From positions 1-64,000 of the forward strand of contig DASXOJ010000237.1 in NCBI GenBank assembly GCA_036494465.1: 64,000 nt of DNA, given 5' to 3'. Made by a program: the position numbers and the translations under genes. Origin of the DNA: CAJCJE01 sp036494465. GTDB lineage: Bacteria > Actinomycetota > Actinomycetes > Mycobacteriales > Pseudonocardiaceae. Positions 52,201 to 60,356 of the stretch are shown in pieces. Positions within the stretch are counted from its first letter, which is position 1, and each line of letters starts with the position of its first letter. The notes beneath the pieces were generated by a model. The model searched no databases. It was not told the DNA's origin and saw nothing but the letters and a program-made list of their open reading frames with translations.

Positions 52201-53205
52201 ATGGCGCTCGCGACCCCCAGCACGCCCCGCCGTACCGAGCTCCGGCCCGGTACGGCGGGCGCGCCCGCCCTTGCCAAGGGACCGAAGACGCCGAGGTTCC
52301 GCAAGCTGCGCAAGCTCGGCCTGCCCTACCTGTTCCTGTTCCCGGCCGTCGTGCTTGAGCTGCTCATCCACCTCATCCCGATGGTGTGGGGTGTGTACAT
52401 GAGCTTCCTCAAGCTCACCCAGTTCTACATCGCGAACTGGACCGAGGCGCCCACGGCCGGATTCGCCAACTACAAGGTCTCGCTCGACTTCGGCGGACCC
52501 ATCGGCTCCGCGCTGCTGCACTCGTTGTGGATCACCGTCGAGTACACCGTGCTCTCGGTCGGCCTGTCCTGGTTCATCGGCACCGCTGCCAGCATCCTGA
52601 TGCAGCGCAGCTTCTGGGGCCGCAACCTGATCCGCACGCTGTTCCTGATCCCCTACGCGCTGCCGGTCTACGCCGCCGTGATCATCTGGAGCTTCATGCT
52701 CCAGCGCGACACCGGCCTGGTCAACCACGTCATCGTCGACCAGCTGCACCTCACGTCGACGAGGCCGTTCTGGCTGATCGGCAGCAACAGCTTCTGGTCC
52801 ATGCTGATCGTCTCGGTGTGGCGCAACTGGCCGTTCGTGTTCCTGTGCGTCACCGCCGGTCTGCAGTCGATCTCGCTGGAGATGTACGAAGCGGCCACTT
52901 TGGACGGTGCGTCCATCGGGCAGCAGATCCGCAAGGTCACCATGCCCTTGCTGCGCCCGGTCAACCAGGTGCTCGTGCTGGTGCTGACCCTGTGGACGTT
53001 CAACGACTTCAACACGCCCTACGTGCTGTTCGGCCAGTCACCACCGCAACAGGCCGACGTGATCGCCATCCACATCTACCAGAACTCGTTCGTGACCTGG
53101 AACTTCGGCATCGGCTCCGCGATGTCCGTGATGCTGCTGCTGTTCCTGCTGGTGATCACCGGCGTGTACCTGCTGATCACGAACAGGAGGCGGCAAGTTG
53201 CGTGA
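52201..53205 (+). CDS. Sugar ABC transporter permease (MalF-like)
   Basis: A 334-residue inner-membrane permease. After a basic Pro-rich N-terminus the first helix is PYLFLFPAVVLELLIHLIPM, followed by five more (for example LWITVEYTVLSVGLSWFIG, TLFLIPYALPVYAAVIIWSF, VMLLLFLLVITGVYLLIT). The EAA loop that contacts the ATPase reads YEAATLDGASIGQQIRKVTM. No ATPase gene is in the operon, so an MsiK-type shared ATPase elsewhere is expected. ATG 52201 is 51 bp after the binding-protein stop; its end overlaps the second permease by 8 bp. Confidence 0.92.
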   Translation: MALATPSTPRRTELRPGTAGAPALAKGPKTPRFRKLRKLGLPYLFLFPAVVLELLIHLIPMVWGVYMSFLKLTQFYIANWTEAPTAGFANYKVSLDFGGPIGSALLHSLWITVEYTVLSVGLSWFIGTAASILMQRSFWGRNLIRTLFLIPYALPVYAAVIIWSFMLQRDTGLVNHVIVDQLHLTSTRPFWLIGSNSFWSMLIVSVWRNWPFVFLCVTAGLQSISLEMYEAATLDGASIGQQIRKVTMPLLRPVNQVLVLVLTLWTFNDFNTPYVLFGQSPPQQADVIAIHIYQNSFVTWNFGIGSAMSVMLLLFLLVITGVYLLITNRRRQVA

Positions 53206-54037
53206 GCCACGGTGGTTCAAGGTGACCCGGTGGATCGGGCTGACCCTGCTGTTGCTGTTCACCCTGATCCCGGTCTACGTGATGCTGACCTCGGCGCTCA
53301 AGCCGCTCAGCGACGTGCAGGCGGCGTTCCACTGGATCCCGTCGCACCTGACCATCCAGCCGTTCATCGACATGTGGTCGACGATCCCGCTGGCCACGTA
53401 CTTCATGAACAGCACGATCGTCGCGGTCAGCGCAACCGTGTTCTCGGTGATCGTGGCGCTGTTCGCGTCGTACGCGTTGAGCCGCTACGACTTCCCCGGC
53501 AAGGGGATCTTCAAGATCACCGTGCTGTCCACGCAGATGTTCCCCGGCATCCTGTTCCTGCTGCCGTTGTTCCTGATCTTCGTCAACCTCGGCAACGACC
53601 TCGGGATCCAGCTGTTCGGCAGCAGGCTCGCGCTGATCATCACCTACCTCACGTTCACGCTGCCGTTCTCCATCTGGATGCTGGTCGGCTACCTCGACTC
53701 GATCCCGCGCGACCTGGACGAGGCCGCGAAGGTGGACGGCAACGGCGCGATCGGCGCGCTGCTGCGGGTGGTCGTGCCCGCCGCCATGCCGGGCATCATC
53801 GCGGTCGCGGTCTACTCGTTCATGACCGCGTGGGGCGAGGTGCTGTTCGCGTCGGTGATGACCAACGCACAGACCAAGACGCTCGCCGTTGGCCTGCAAG
53901 GGTATTCCACGCTCAACCAGGTCTACTGGAACCAGGTGATGGCCGCTTCGCTCGTGGTGAGCATCCCGGTCGTCGTCGGATTCCTGTTGCTCCGCCGCTA
54001 TCTCGTCGCCGGTCTGACCGCCGGTGCCGTGAAGTAA
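53198..54037 (+). CDS. Sugar ABC transporter permease (MalG-like)
   Basis: A 279-residue permease with six hydrophobic segments: IGLTLLLLFTLIPVYVMLTS, LATYFMNSTIVAVSATVFSV, LFLLPLFLIFVNLG, LALIITYLTFTLPFSIWMLV, GIIAVAVYSFMTAWGEVLFA, and MAASLVVSIPVVVGFLLLRR. The EAA motif is LDEAAKVDGNGAIGALLRVV. It starts at TTG 53198 with AGGAGG eight bases upstream, overlapping the first permease gene by 8 bp. Pairs with the MalF-like product to form the channel. Confidence 0.92.
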   Translation: MREPRWFKVTRWIGLTLLLLFTLIPVYVMLTSALKPLSDVQAAFHWIPSHLTIQPFIDMWSTIPLATYFMNSTIVAVSATVFSVIVALFASYALSRYDFPGKGIFKITVLSTQMFPGILFLLPLFLIFVNLGNDLGIQLFGSRLALIITYLTFTLPFSIWMLVGYLDSIPRDLDEAAKVDGNGAIGALLRVVVPAAMPGIIAVAVYSFMTAWGEVLFASVMTNAQTKTLAVGLQGYSTLNQVYWNQVMAASLVVSIPVVVGFLLLRRYLVAGLTAGAVK

Positions 54038-54114
54038 CAACGTTTGGTGTCGTACCGGCCCCGACCGGGGCCGGTGGCCGCGCTCACTCTCCAGAACCCA
54101 AGGAGTCCGCACAG

Positions 54115-55458
54115 ATGACCGACTTCCCCGCCCTCGCCCCGGATTTCACCTGGGGGGTGGCCACTTCCGCCTATCAGATCGAAGGGGCGGTTGCCGAGGA
54201 CGGCCGATCACCCTCCATCTGGGACACCTACTCGCACACACCGGGCCGGATCGACGGCAACGACACCGGTGACGTCGCTTGCGACCACTACCACCGGTGG
54301 CGCGAGGACATCGGGCTGATGCGCGAACTGGGCGTGGACGCCTACCGGTTCTCCATCGCCTGGCCGCGAATCCTGCCCGCGGGCGGCGGCGCGGTGAACA
54401 AGGCGGGCATCGACTTCTACGACCGGCTGGTCGACGGGCTGCTGGAGGCCGGGATCCGGCCCTTCGCCACGCTCTACCACTGGGACCTGCCGCAGGTGTT
54501 GCAGGATCAGGGCGGCTGGCCCGAGCGGGCCACGGCGGAGCGGCTCGCCGAGTACTCGGGCGTGGTCGCGAAGGCGCTCGGCGACCGGGTCAGCGACTGG
54601 ATCACCATCAACGAGCCGTTGTGCTCGGCGTGGATCGGCTACCTGGAAGATCGGATGGCGCCCGGCCACTCGGACATCACCGAGGCGGTGCGCGCCTCCT
54701 ACCACCTGCTGCTCGGCCACGGCCTGTCCGCCGCCGCGATCCGCGCCGAGGCGAAGCTGCCCGCGCAGGTTGGCATAGTAATAAATCCGAGCCCGTGCGA
54801 ACCCGCGACCAACTCGCCAGAGGACATCGCAGCGGCCGAGCGCGCCGACGGGCACACCAACCGCTGGTGGCTGGACCCGGTGTTCGGCCGTGGCTTCCCC
54901 GCCGACATGCGCGAGCTCTACGGCGTCGAGCTGCCCGAACAGCCCGGTGACAACGACATCATCGCCACGCCGCTGGACTTCCTCGGGGTGAACTACTACT
55001 TCCGGATGATCGCCGCGAACGACCCGCAGGGCCCGATCCCCTACGCGAAGCAGGTCCGGCTGCCGGACGTGCCGCGCACGTACATGGACTGGGAGGTCAA
55101 CCCGGACGGCCTGGAGAAGCTGCTGGTCCGGATCGCCAAGGAGTACCAGCCCGCCAAGATCTACATCACCGAGAACGGCTCGGCCTACGAGGACAAGCCC
55201 GCCGCCGACGGTTCCTTCGACGACACCGACCGGGCCGCCTACCTCCAGTCGCACCTGGCCGCCGTCGACAGGGCGGCCGGCCATGGCGTGCCGATGGCAG
55301 GCTACTTCGCATGGTCCTTTTTGGACAACTTCGAGTGGGCGTACGGCTACGACAAGCGCTTCGGCCTGATCCACGTCGACTACGAGACCCAGGTCCGCAC
55401 CATCAAGACCAGCGGTCGCCGCTACCAGGGTCTGATCAAGTCGCACCGAGGCGAATGA
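54115..55458 (+). CDS. GH1 family beta-glucosidase
   Basis: A 447-residue glycoside hydrolase family 1 TIM barrel. FTWGVATSAYQIEGAVAEDG is the family signature; the acid/base Glu is in WITINEPLCSAW, the nucleophile Glu in IYITENGSAYED, and the substrate Trp in GYFAWSFLDNFEW. No signal peptide, so it acts in the cytoplasm on sugars brought in by the ABC system. The ATG at 54115 follows AAGGAG. Fourth gene of the ROK-controlled operon, 77 bp after the permease. Natural substrate (cellobiose, other beta-glucosides or beta-galactosides) not determined. Confidence 0.95.
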   Translation: MTDFPALAPDFTWGVATSAYQIEGAVAEDGRSPSIWDTYSHTPGRIDGNDTGDVACDHYHRWREDIGLMRELGVDAYRFSIAWPRILPAGGGAVNKAGIDFYDRLVDGLLEAGIRPFATLYHWDLPQVLQDQGGWPERATAERLAEYSGVVAKALGDRVSDWITINEPLCSAWIGYLEDRMAPGHSDITEAVRASYHLLLGHGLSAAAIRAEAKLPAQVGIVINPSPCEPATNSPEDIAAAERADGHTNRWWLDPVFGRGFPADMRELYGVELPEQPGDNDIIATPLDFLGVNYYFRMIAANDPQGPIPYAKQVRLPDVPRTYMDWEVNPDGLEKLLVRIAKEYQPAKIYITENGSAYEDKPAADGSFDDTDRAAYLQSHLAAVDRAAGHGVPMAGYFAWSFLDNFEWAYGYDKRFGLIHVDYETQVRTIKTSGRRYQGLIKSHRGE

Positions 55459-55468
55459 GCTAGGCGTG

Positions 55469-55497
55469 CCCGCCCTCGTCCAGGGGGTGAGGGCGGG
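55469..55497. terminator. Terminator-type hairpin after the GH1 gene
   Basis: CCCGCCCTC (55469-55477) and GAGGGCGGG (55489-55497), perfect 9-bp arms with an 11-base loop, starting 11 bp after the GH1 stop. No clear T-run. Near-copy of the hairpin at 55713-55748. Confidence 0.7.
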
Positions 55498-55712
55498 TGC
55501 GTCGCCTCAACCTGGTTCGCCCTGACCCCGGCGACGCTCGGCATATTGTCGGTCAGGCCGGACGGGGTGGGCCTTGACAGCGGAACCGGATCAGCGACCC
55601 CTCTTTGATCTTGCGGCGACTGGAGTCGTTTACGCGGATCTCCGGTGCATGTCATCTTGGCTGGACACGTTGTGATTCTGAACCGCGTCGACGCCTGCCG
55701 CACGCCTGACCG

Positions 55713-55748
55713 GCGCCCGCCCTCGTCCAAGGGGGTGAGGGCGGGCGC
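55713..55748. terminator. Terminator-type hairpin after the secreted-protein gene
   Basis: GCGCCCGCCCTC (55713-55724) and GAGGGCGGGCGC (55737-55748), perfect 12-bp arms, 36 bp past the stop of the minus-strand gene at 55784. Loop and arms repeat those of 55469-55497. Confidence 0.7.
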
Positions 55749-55783
55749 GTTTCCCCAGCGGCAGACCGGTGGGCCGGTTGTGG

Positions 55784-56764
55784 TCAGGTCCAGAGGTAGG
55801 TGACGGTGACGTAGCCGTTGTCGTTGAGGCCGACGTCGTAGAAGGTGCCGTCCGCCAGATCGATTCCGGCTGGGTTGGACGGTGTCCCGCCCATGTCGTC
55901 GACGCCGCCGTTGTAACCGTCGTCGTAGGCGGCCTGAGCTTCCGGCGTGCCCTGGTCGAGGTCGGTGAATTCGGCGCGGTTCGCGTCCCAGTAGTCGTCG
56001 TAGATGTTCCACGGCCCGATGTCCCACACCGGCGCCGTTTCACATGCAGAAGGCCCGCAGACCTGTACGGAGTAGTCGTCGCTGCCCTCGCCGGAGAGCG
56101 CCGAGCCGGAGGGGAGTGCGACGAAGTGGTCGTTGTCGACGATGACGTGCCCGTTGGCGGTCGTCCCGCCGACCAGCCCTTCGCGGGTGGCATAGACCTG
56201 GTGGCTCTCCTGCGCCGGTGCGTATGGACCGGCCACAGTGGACGACTTGTGGTCTGAAGCGGACACGTGGATGGCGCGGACCTCCGGGCTCTGGCCGGAA
56301 GTGTTGTCCCACATGGTCAGCCGGAGTTGGAGCACTGACGTGGATTCGCGTAAGGGCTCGGTGCTCGGTGTCCACTCGGTCCAGCTCCCGTCTGCCCGCT
56401 GACCGCGTACGTCGACGCTGACCCGGGCGCCGCGTGGCAGCGTGTCGGTGACCGTCGCCCGGATCTGGTTGACCGGTGTGGACAGCGGGTGCGGTGCGAG
56501 CAGCGCCATGCCGTAGCCGGTGGCGCCTGCTTGCGCTGCCGGGTGCAGCAGGCGCTCGCCGACGCGCGTGGCTCCTGCCGAGTGCTCGATGTTGGTCGAG
56601 GACGCCGGCTGGGCGAGATTTTCCTGCCACGTCAACGGAGTGCGCGTGCTCGCTGGTGCCGCCGGTGCCGCGGTCGCGAAACCGGCCATGGTGGCAAGTG
56701 CCAGCAGAGCCACGGTGCTGATGCGAAAAACGGACGCTCTTGGTGATCGGCCGCGCTGATCCAT
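55784..56764 (-). CDS. Secreted protein with C-terminal 3D/RlpA-like domain
   Basis: A 326-residue exported protein. ATG 56764 follows GGGGAGA and gives a signal peptide (RISTVALLALATMAGFATAA, cleaved after APA). The middle has a jelly-roll-like part with ATVTDTLPRGARVSVDVRGQ and GSWTEWTPSTEPL. The last 130 residues read YATREGLVGGTTANGHVIVD, HFVALPSGSAL, YSVQVCGPSACETAPVWDIG and PWNIYDDYW, similar to a domain widespread in secreted actinobacterial proteins that looks like a double-psi beta-barrel (3D/RlpA type); two Cys there could form a disulfide. Cell-wall interaction is inference. Confidence 0.75.
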   Translation of the reverse strand: MDQRGRSPRASVFRISTVALLALATMAGFATAAPAAPASTRTPLTWQENLAQPASSTNIEHSAGATRVGERLLHPAAQAGATGYGMALLAPHPLSTPVNQIRATVTDTLPRGARVSVDVRGQRADGSWTEWTPSTEPLRESTSVLQLRLTMWDNTSGQSPEVRAIHVSASDHKSSTVAGPYAPAQESHQVYATREGLVGGTTANGHVIVDNDHFVALPSGSALSGEGSDDYSVQVCGPSACETAPVWDIGPWNIYDDYWDANRAEFTDLDQGTPEAQAAYDDGYNGGVDDMGGTPSNPAGIDLADGTFYDVGLNDNGYVTVTYLWT

Positions 56765-56894
56765 GGTGTCTCCCCAGTCGACTCGATGGATGTGCTCGAT
56801 CAGCGTGGCCCGAGGTAGAAAAAAGAACAAGCAACGAAGAACTATCGCATTTCGTTAACTATTGACGAGTGCTGGACCGGCTAGCGTGCTGACC

Positions 56895-58376
56895 ATGTCG
56901 CTGACGGAACGGGTTGCCGGGTCGGTCGCCGATCCCGCGACCGACGACGCGTTCGACCCGCACGCGGAACTCGCCGATCTGCTCGCCGGTGCCGGTCTGA
57001 GCCCGGCCGACGCGGGCGGCACCATCGCCTTCGCTGGCGCCGACCCTGTCGTGCCGAGCACGTTGCGGCTCGGTGGCGCGGCCGGGATCGCGCTGGTCGC
57101 CAAGTCGGTGGCGATGGCGAAGCTGTGGCGGTTGCGCGGTGGCGACGGCCAGGACATCGGTGTGGACCTGCGGGTCACGCCGCACCGGCTGTGCCCGTTC
57201 TACGACCGCAGGTGGGAGCTGATCAACGGCTTCCCGACCATGTCGACCTCGATCCCGAACCCCTCGTTCGGGTTCGGCTTCTACCGCACCGCGGACGACC
57301 GCTGGGTGATGCCGCTCAACCCGTATCCGAAGATCAAGACCGCCGCGCAGATTCTGCTCGACGTGCCGGATGACCAGCAGCGCGTCGCGGCCGCGATCAG
57401 CAAGTGGTCAGGGCGGGATCTGGAGGCGGCTGCCGCCGAAGCGGGCGTGGTCATGCCGATGTTGCGCTCGACCGGGGAACTGCTCGCCGAGCCGCACTAC
57501 CGCGATGTGCTGGCCGACCTGCCGTTGATCGAGATCACCAAGATCGGCGACAGCGAGCCGATTCCGTTGTCTGCCGGGGTTTCCGATCCGTTGACCGGGG
57601 TGCGCGCGCTGGGCATGGGGCACGTGATCGCGGGTGCAGGCACCGGGCGGGCGCTCGCGTTGCACGGCGCGGACGTGCTGAACCTGTGGCGCCCGAACGA
57701 GTTCGAGTCGGAGTTGACCTACCTGACCGCGAACGTGGGCGTCCGCTCCGCGATGGTCGATCCGTATTCGGCCGATGGCAGGGCGCGGATCGCGTCGCTG
57801 CTCGCGGACGCGGATGTGTTCTACGCCAACCGGCGCCCGGGCTATCTGGGCAAGATCGGGTTGTCCGCTGAGCAGGCCGCCGCGCTGCGACCGGGCATCG
57901 TGCACGCGAGCATTTCCCTGAACGGGCCGTCGGGTCCGTGGTCGGACCGGGTCGGGTTCGACCAGTCGGCGGGGAGTCTGGTCGGCATGATGACCATGGA
58001 GGGCGACGGGGAGACGCCGTCGTTGTCGCCGATCGTGGTGGTCAACGACTACATCGTGTCCTGGCTGGTGGCCACCGGCATCGCCGAGGCGCTGGCGCGG
58101 CGGGCGAGCGAGGGCGGCAGCTACCGGGTGCACGTGTCGCTGACCCGCGCGGCGCTGTGGATCCTGAGCATGGGCGTGTTCGACCGCGACTACGCGATCG
58201 AAACGGCCGGCAGCAGCGAAGCGCACCGCTATCTGGACCCGGAAACGTTCAGCGCGGACACGCCGCTGGGCCGCTACCAGGGCATCACGGAGCAGGTGCT
58301 GATGTCCGCGACGCCGGGCAGCTACCGGTTCCCGCTGCTGCCGCGCGGGGCCGCCGAACCCGCCTGGTTTAAGTGA
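56895..58376 (+). CDS. CoA transferase, CaiB/BaiF (family III)
   Basis: A 493-residue family III CoA-transferase, which would move CoA between organic acids through an aspartyl-CoA intermediate. The N-terminal quarter contains PSTLRLGGAAGIALVAKSVA, the Rossmann part VRALGMGHVIAGAGTGRALA and LHGADVLNLWRPNEF, and the body LRPGIVHASISLNGPSGPWS, GFDQSAGSLVGMMTMEG. The active Asp is probably the one in FDQSAG or in HGADV; I cannot fix it. ATG 56895 is chosen although it lacks a ribosome site; TTG 56862 would extend it by 11 residues. Divergent from the secreted-protein gene. Substrates unknown. Confidence 0.82.
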   Translation: MSLTERVAGSVADPATDDAFDPHAELADLLAGAGLSPADAGGTIAFAGADPVVPSTLRLGGAAGIALVAKSVAMAKLWRLRGGDGQDIGVDLRVTPHRLCPFYDRRWELINGFPTMSTSIPNPSFGFGFYRTADDRWVMPLNPYPKIKTAAQILLDVPDDQQRVAAAISKWSGRDLEAAAAEAGVVMPMLRSTGELLAEPHYRDVLADLPLIEITKIGDSEPIPLSAGVSDPLTGVRALGMGHVIAGAGTGRALALHGADVLNLWRPNEFESELTYLTANVGVRSAMVDPYSADGRARIASLLADADVFYANRRPGYLGKIGLSAEQAAALRPGIVHASISLNGPSGPWSDRVGFDQSAGSLVGMMTMEGDGETPSLSPIVVVNDYIVSWLVATGIAEALARRASEGGSYRVHVSLTRAALWILSMGVFDRDYAIETAGSSEAHRYLDPETFSADTPLGRYQGITEQVLMSATPGSYRFPLLPRGAAEPAWFK

Positions 58377-58404
58377 TTTGGGTCACATTCAGCAACATTT
58401 GACA

Positions 58405-59031
58405 ATGGGGGACCACAAGCCGGATGTGACGGTGTCGCGGCAGATGGCGCAGGGGGAGCGGTGGCGACCGGAGGATGCCCGGTCGGACGCCGAGCTCTGG
58501 CAATTGATCACGCTCGACGACCACGGGGCGTTCACCGAGCTGTTCGAGCGGCATGCCAGGGCGATCTGGAACTACGCCTACCGGCTCACCGCGTCCTGGG
58601 CGGCAGCGGACGACCTGCTCGCCGAGGCGTTCCTGGTCGCGTGGCGGCGCAGGGGCGACGTGCGGCTGGTCCGGGAGAGCGCGCTGCCCTGGCTGTACAC
58701 GGTGACCAACAACCTTCGCCGGGACGAGGGCAGGCGTAAACGCCGGTTCCTGCGCCTCGCCCCGCGCCTGATCGGTGCGGACGTCGAACCCGATCCGGCC
58801 GAGGCGATCGCGGAGGACAGCGCGACCCGGCAGCGGCTCGCGATCGTGGTCGCGGGCATCAGCCGGCTGCCCAAGAGCGAACGGGAAGCCGTGCGGGTCT
58901 GTGTGCTCGGCGGTGTGTCCACATCGGATGCCGCGGCGCTGTTCGGCATTTCCGAGGTGAGCGTGCGAGCCCGGGTCTCCAGGGCGCGCGCCCACCTGCA
59001 CAAGATCCTGGAGGAGCAACTCGATGATTGA
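58405..59031 (+). CDS. ECF-type RNA polymerase sigma factor
   Basis: A 208-residue sigma-70 family protein. Region 2: FTELFERHARAIWNYAYRLT followed by ADDLLAEAFLVAWRRRGDV (the D-x-x-x-E-x-F-x-x-x-W pattern); region 4: ISRLPKSEREAVRVCVLGGV, TSDAAALFGISEVSVRARVS. No region 1 or 3. ATG 58405 precedes a Trp/Arg-rich start; no strong ribosome site, so ATG 58444 is possible. Its 3' end overlaps the next gene by 8 bp, the normal arrangement with an anti-sigma factor. Confidence 0.92.
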   Translation: MGDHKPDVTVSRQMAQGERWRPEDARSDAELWQLITLDDHGAFTELFERHARAIWNYAYRLTASWAAADDLLAEAFLVAWRRRGDVRLVRESALPWLYTVTNNLRRDEGRRKRRFLRLAPRLIGADVEPDPAEAIAEDSATRQRLAIVVAGISRLPKSEREAVRVCVLGGVSTSDAAALFGISEVSVRARVSRARAHLHKILEEQLDD

Positions 59032-60355
59032 GCACATCGAACTGCCGCCCGAGCGCGAACTGCCCGAACAGGTGAAGGCGGCGGCCAGGAATCGCCTGGT
59101 GACCGGGATGCTGGACAATCCAGGACGGGCCAACCGCGCCATGATTCCGCTGGCCATCGCCGCCGCCGTCGTGGTGCTGGCCGGGTTCGCGGTGGGCGCG
59201 GCCGTACTCGGCGGGACGGGCGGGCACACGTCGGCATCGGGATCGCAGACGTTGGACACCGATCCGTACCGCCAGCTCCCGCCCGAGGACGCCTACGCCG
59301 CCTACAACACCATGATGGGCGCGCCAACGCCCGACATGGGCAACCGCTGCATCGCGCAGGCGCACCGCGAACCGGCGGGCAGGCCGGCGCCCGAACAGTG
59401 GCAGCCGCTGTTGAGCGCGATGGCCCACGGGGAGGTGGTCATCGTCTACCGGACATCGGCAGGTCCAGTTTTCTGCCAGGTCACGCCGACCACGGTCGCG
59501 TTGTCCCAGCCGGGAGGGCCTGCCACGGCGACCGCGCGGCCCACGTTCATCACCGCATCGGGCACGGTCGCGGGCACCATCGACCCGAAGTTCCAGGCCG
59601 CGTGGGTCAGGCAGCCCTTCACCGGAGAGCAGCTGACGGTCTCGACGCCCGCGCTGGTGCGCGACGGGATCTTCCTGGTGCCCGATGCCATCCAGGTGCC
59701 GACCGATGGCCTGCACCTGGGCGTCGCGCCGACGCAGAGCGCCGCCGACATGCGCTCGTTCACCGTGCCGCAGTCTGAGTTGCCGTCGGTGGTGCAGCCG
59801 ACCACCGACGCGCCGGACAACCTGCCGGTCGTCGATCAGAGCGGGCCCGCCGGGCAGCGGATGACCGCGTGCTTCCACGGGCCCAACTCGATTCCGGTGA
59901 TCTCGCCGAAGTCCTGGATGCCCGGGGCGTACCAGCGGCTCGACGGGGCGGACAGCGTGCAGGTGGCGAGCATCGGGGACATCATCGCGATCTGCACCCA
60001 GCGCGGGTCGGCGCCGATCGACCTCGAACTCGTCGACCTGAACGGGTACTTCGACACCAGCACGATCGAGTCCAACGCGCTGATCACCGCGAACTCGGTG
60101 TTCTACGACTTCCAGCCCGACCAGGGCGGGTCGAGCCACCAGGTGAGCATTGTCGGTCTGCTGCTCTCGACGCAGGCGGCGTCGGTGCGGCTGACCTGGC
60201 CGGGCGGGCCCAACCTGGTCGCGACCGTGGCCAACGGCAGCTACGCCCTGCCCGGCTACGACCTCAACGACCCGAGCCTGCACGGTGCGCAGCCGAGGAT
60301 CTCGGTCTACGACGCACACGGCGCGCTGCTCGGGTCCTACGAGGTCAAGCAGTAA
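59024..60355 (+). CDS. Membrane protein, probable anti-sigma partner
   Basis: A 443-residue single-pass protein: a short cytoplasmic N-terminus (about 39 residues, ELPEQVKAAARNRLVTGMLD), one transmembrane helix (IPLAIAAAVVVLAGFAVGAA) and a roughly 380-residue outside domain with no recognised family. Translational coupling (8-bp overlap) to the ECF sigma gene suggests it binds or senses for that sigma factor, but it has no zinc-finger HxxxCxxC motif. Visible segments are VVIVYRTSAGPVFCQVTPTT and LVDLNGYFDTSTI; four Cys are spaced along the outside domain. Ends 1 bp before the convergent antiporter gene. Confidence 0.6.
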   Translation: MIEHIELPPERELPEQVKAAARNRLVTGMLDNPGRANRAMIPLAIAAAVVVLAGFAVGAAVLGGTGGHTSASGSQTLDTDPYRQLPPEDAYAAYNTMMGAPTPDMGNRCIAQAHREPAGRPAPEQWQPLLSAMAHGEVVIVYRTSAGPVFCQVTPTTVALSQPGGPATATARPTFITASGTVAGTIDPKFQAAWVRQPFTGEQLTVSTPALVRDGIFLVPDAIQVPTDGLHLGVAPTQSAADMRSFTVPQSELPSVVQPTTDAPDNLPVVDQSGPAGQRMTACFHGPNSIPVISPKSWMPGAYQRLDGADSVQVASIGDIIAICTQRGSAPIDLELVDLNGYFDTSTIESNALITANSVFYDFQPDQGGSSHQVSIVGLLLSTQAASVRLTWPGGPNLVATVANGSYALPGYDLNDPSLHGAQPRISVYDAHGALLGSYEVKQ

Positions 60356-60356
60356 T

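Larger units (their letters stand above)
55459..55783. other. Convergent gap with two near-identical hairpins
   Basis: About 325 bases between the GH1 gene and the convergent secreted-protein gene. Both ends hold a copy of the same stem-loop (55469-55497 and 55713-55748), sharing CGCCCTCGTCCA and GTGAGGGCGGG. The roughly 215 bases between them show no coding pattern. Confidence 0.7.

Noticed and set aside
53212..54114. Upstream extension of the GH1 frame by 301 codons
   Set aside because: It overlaps the second permease in another frame; the GH1 family start matches ATG 54115 with AAGGAG.
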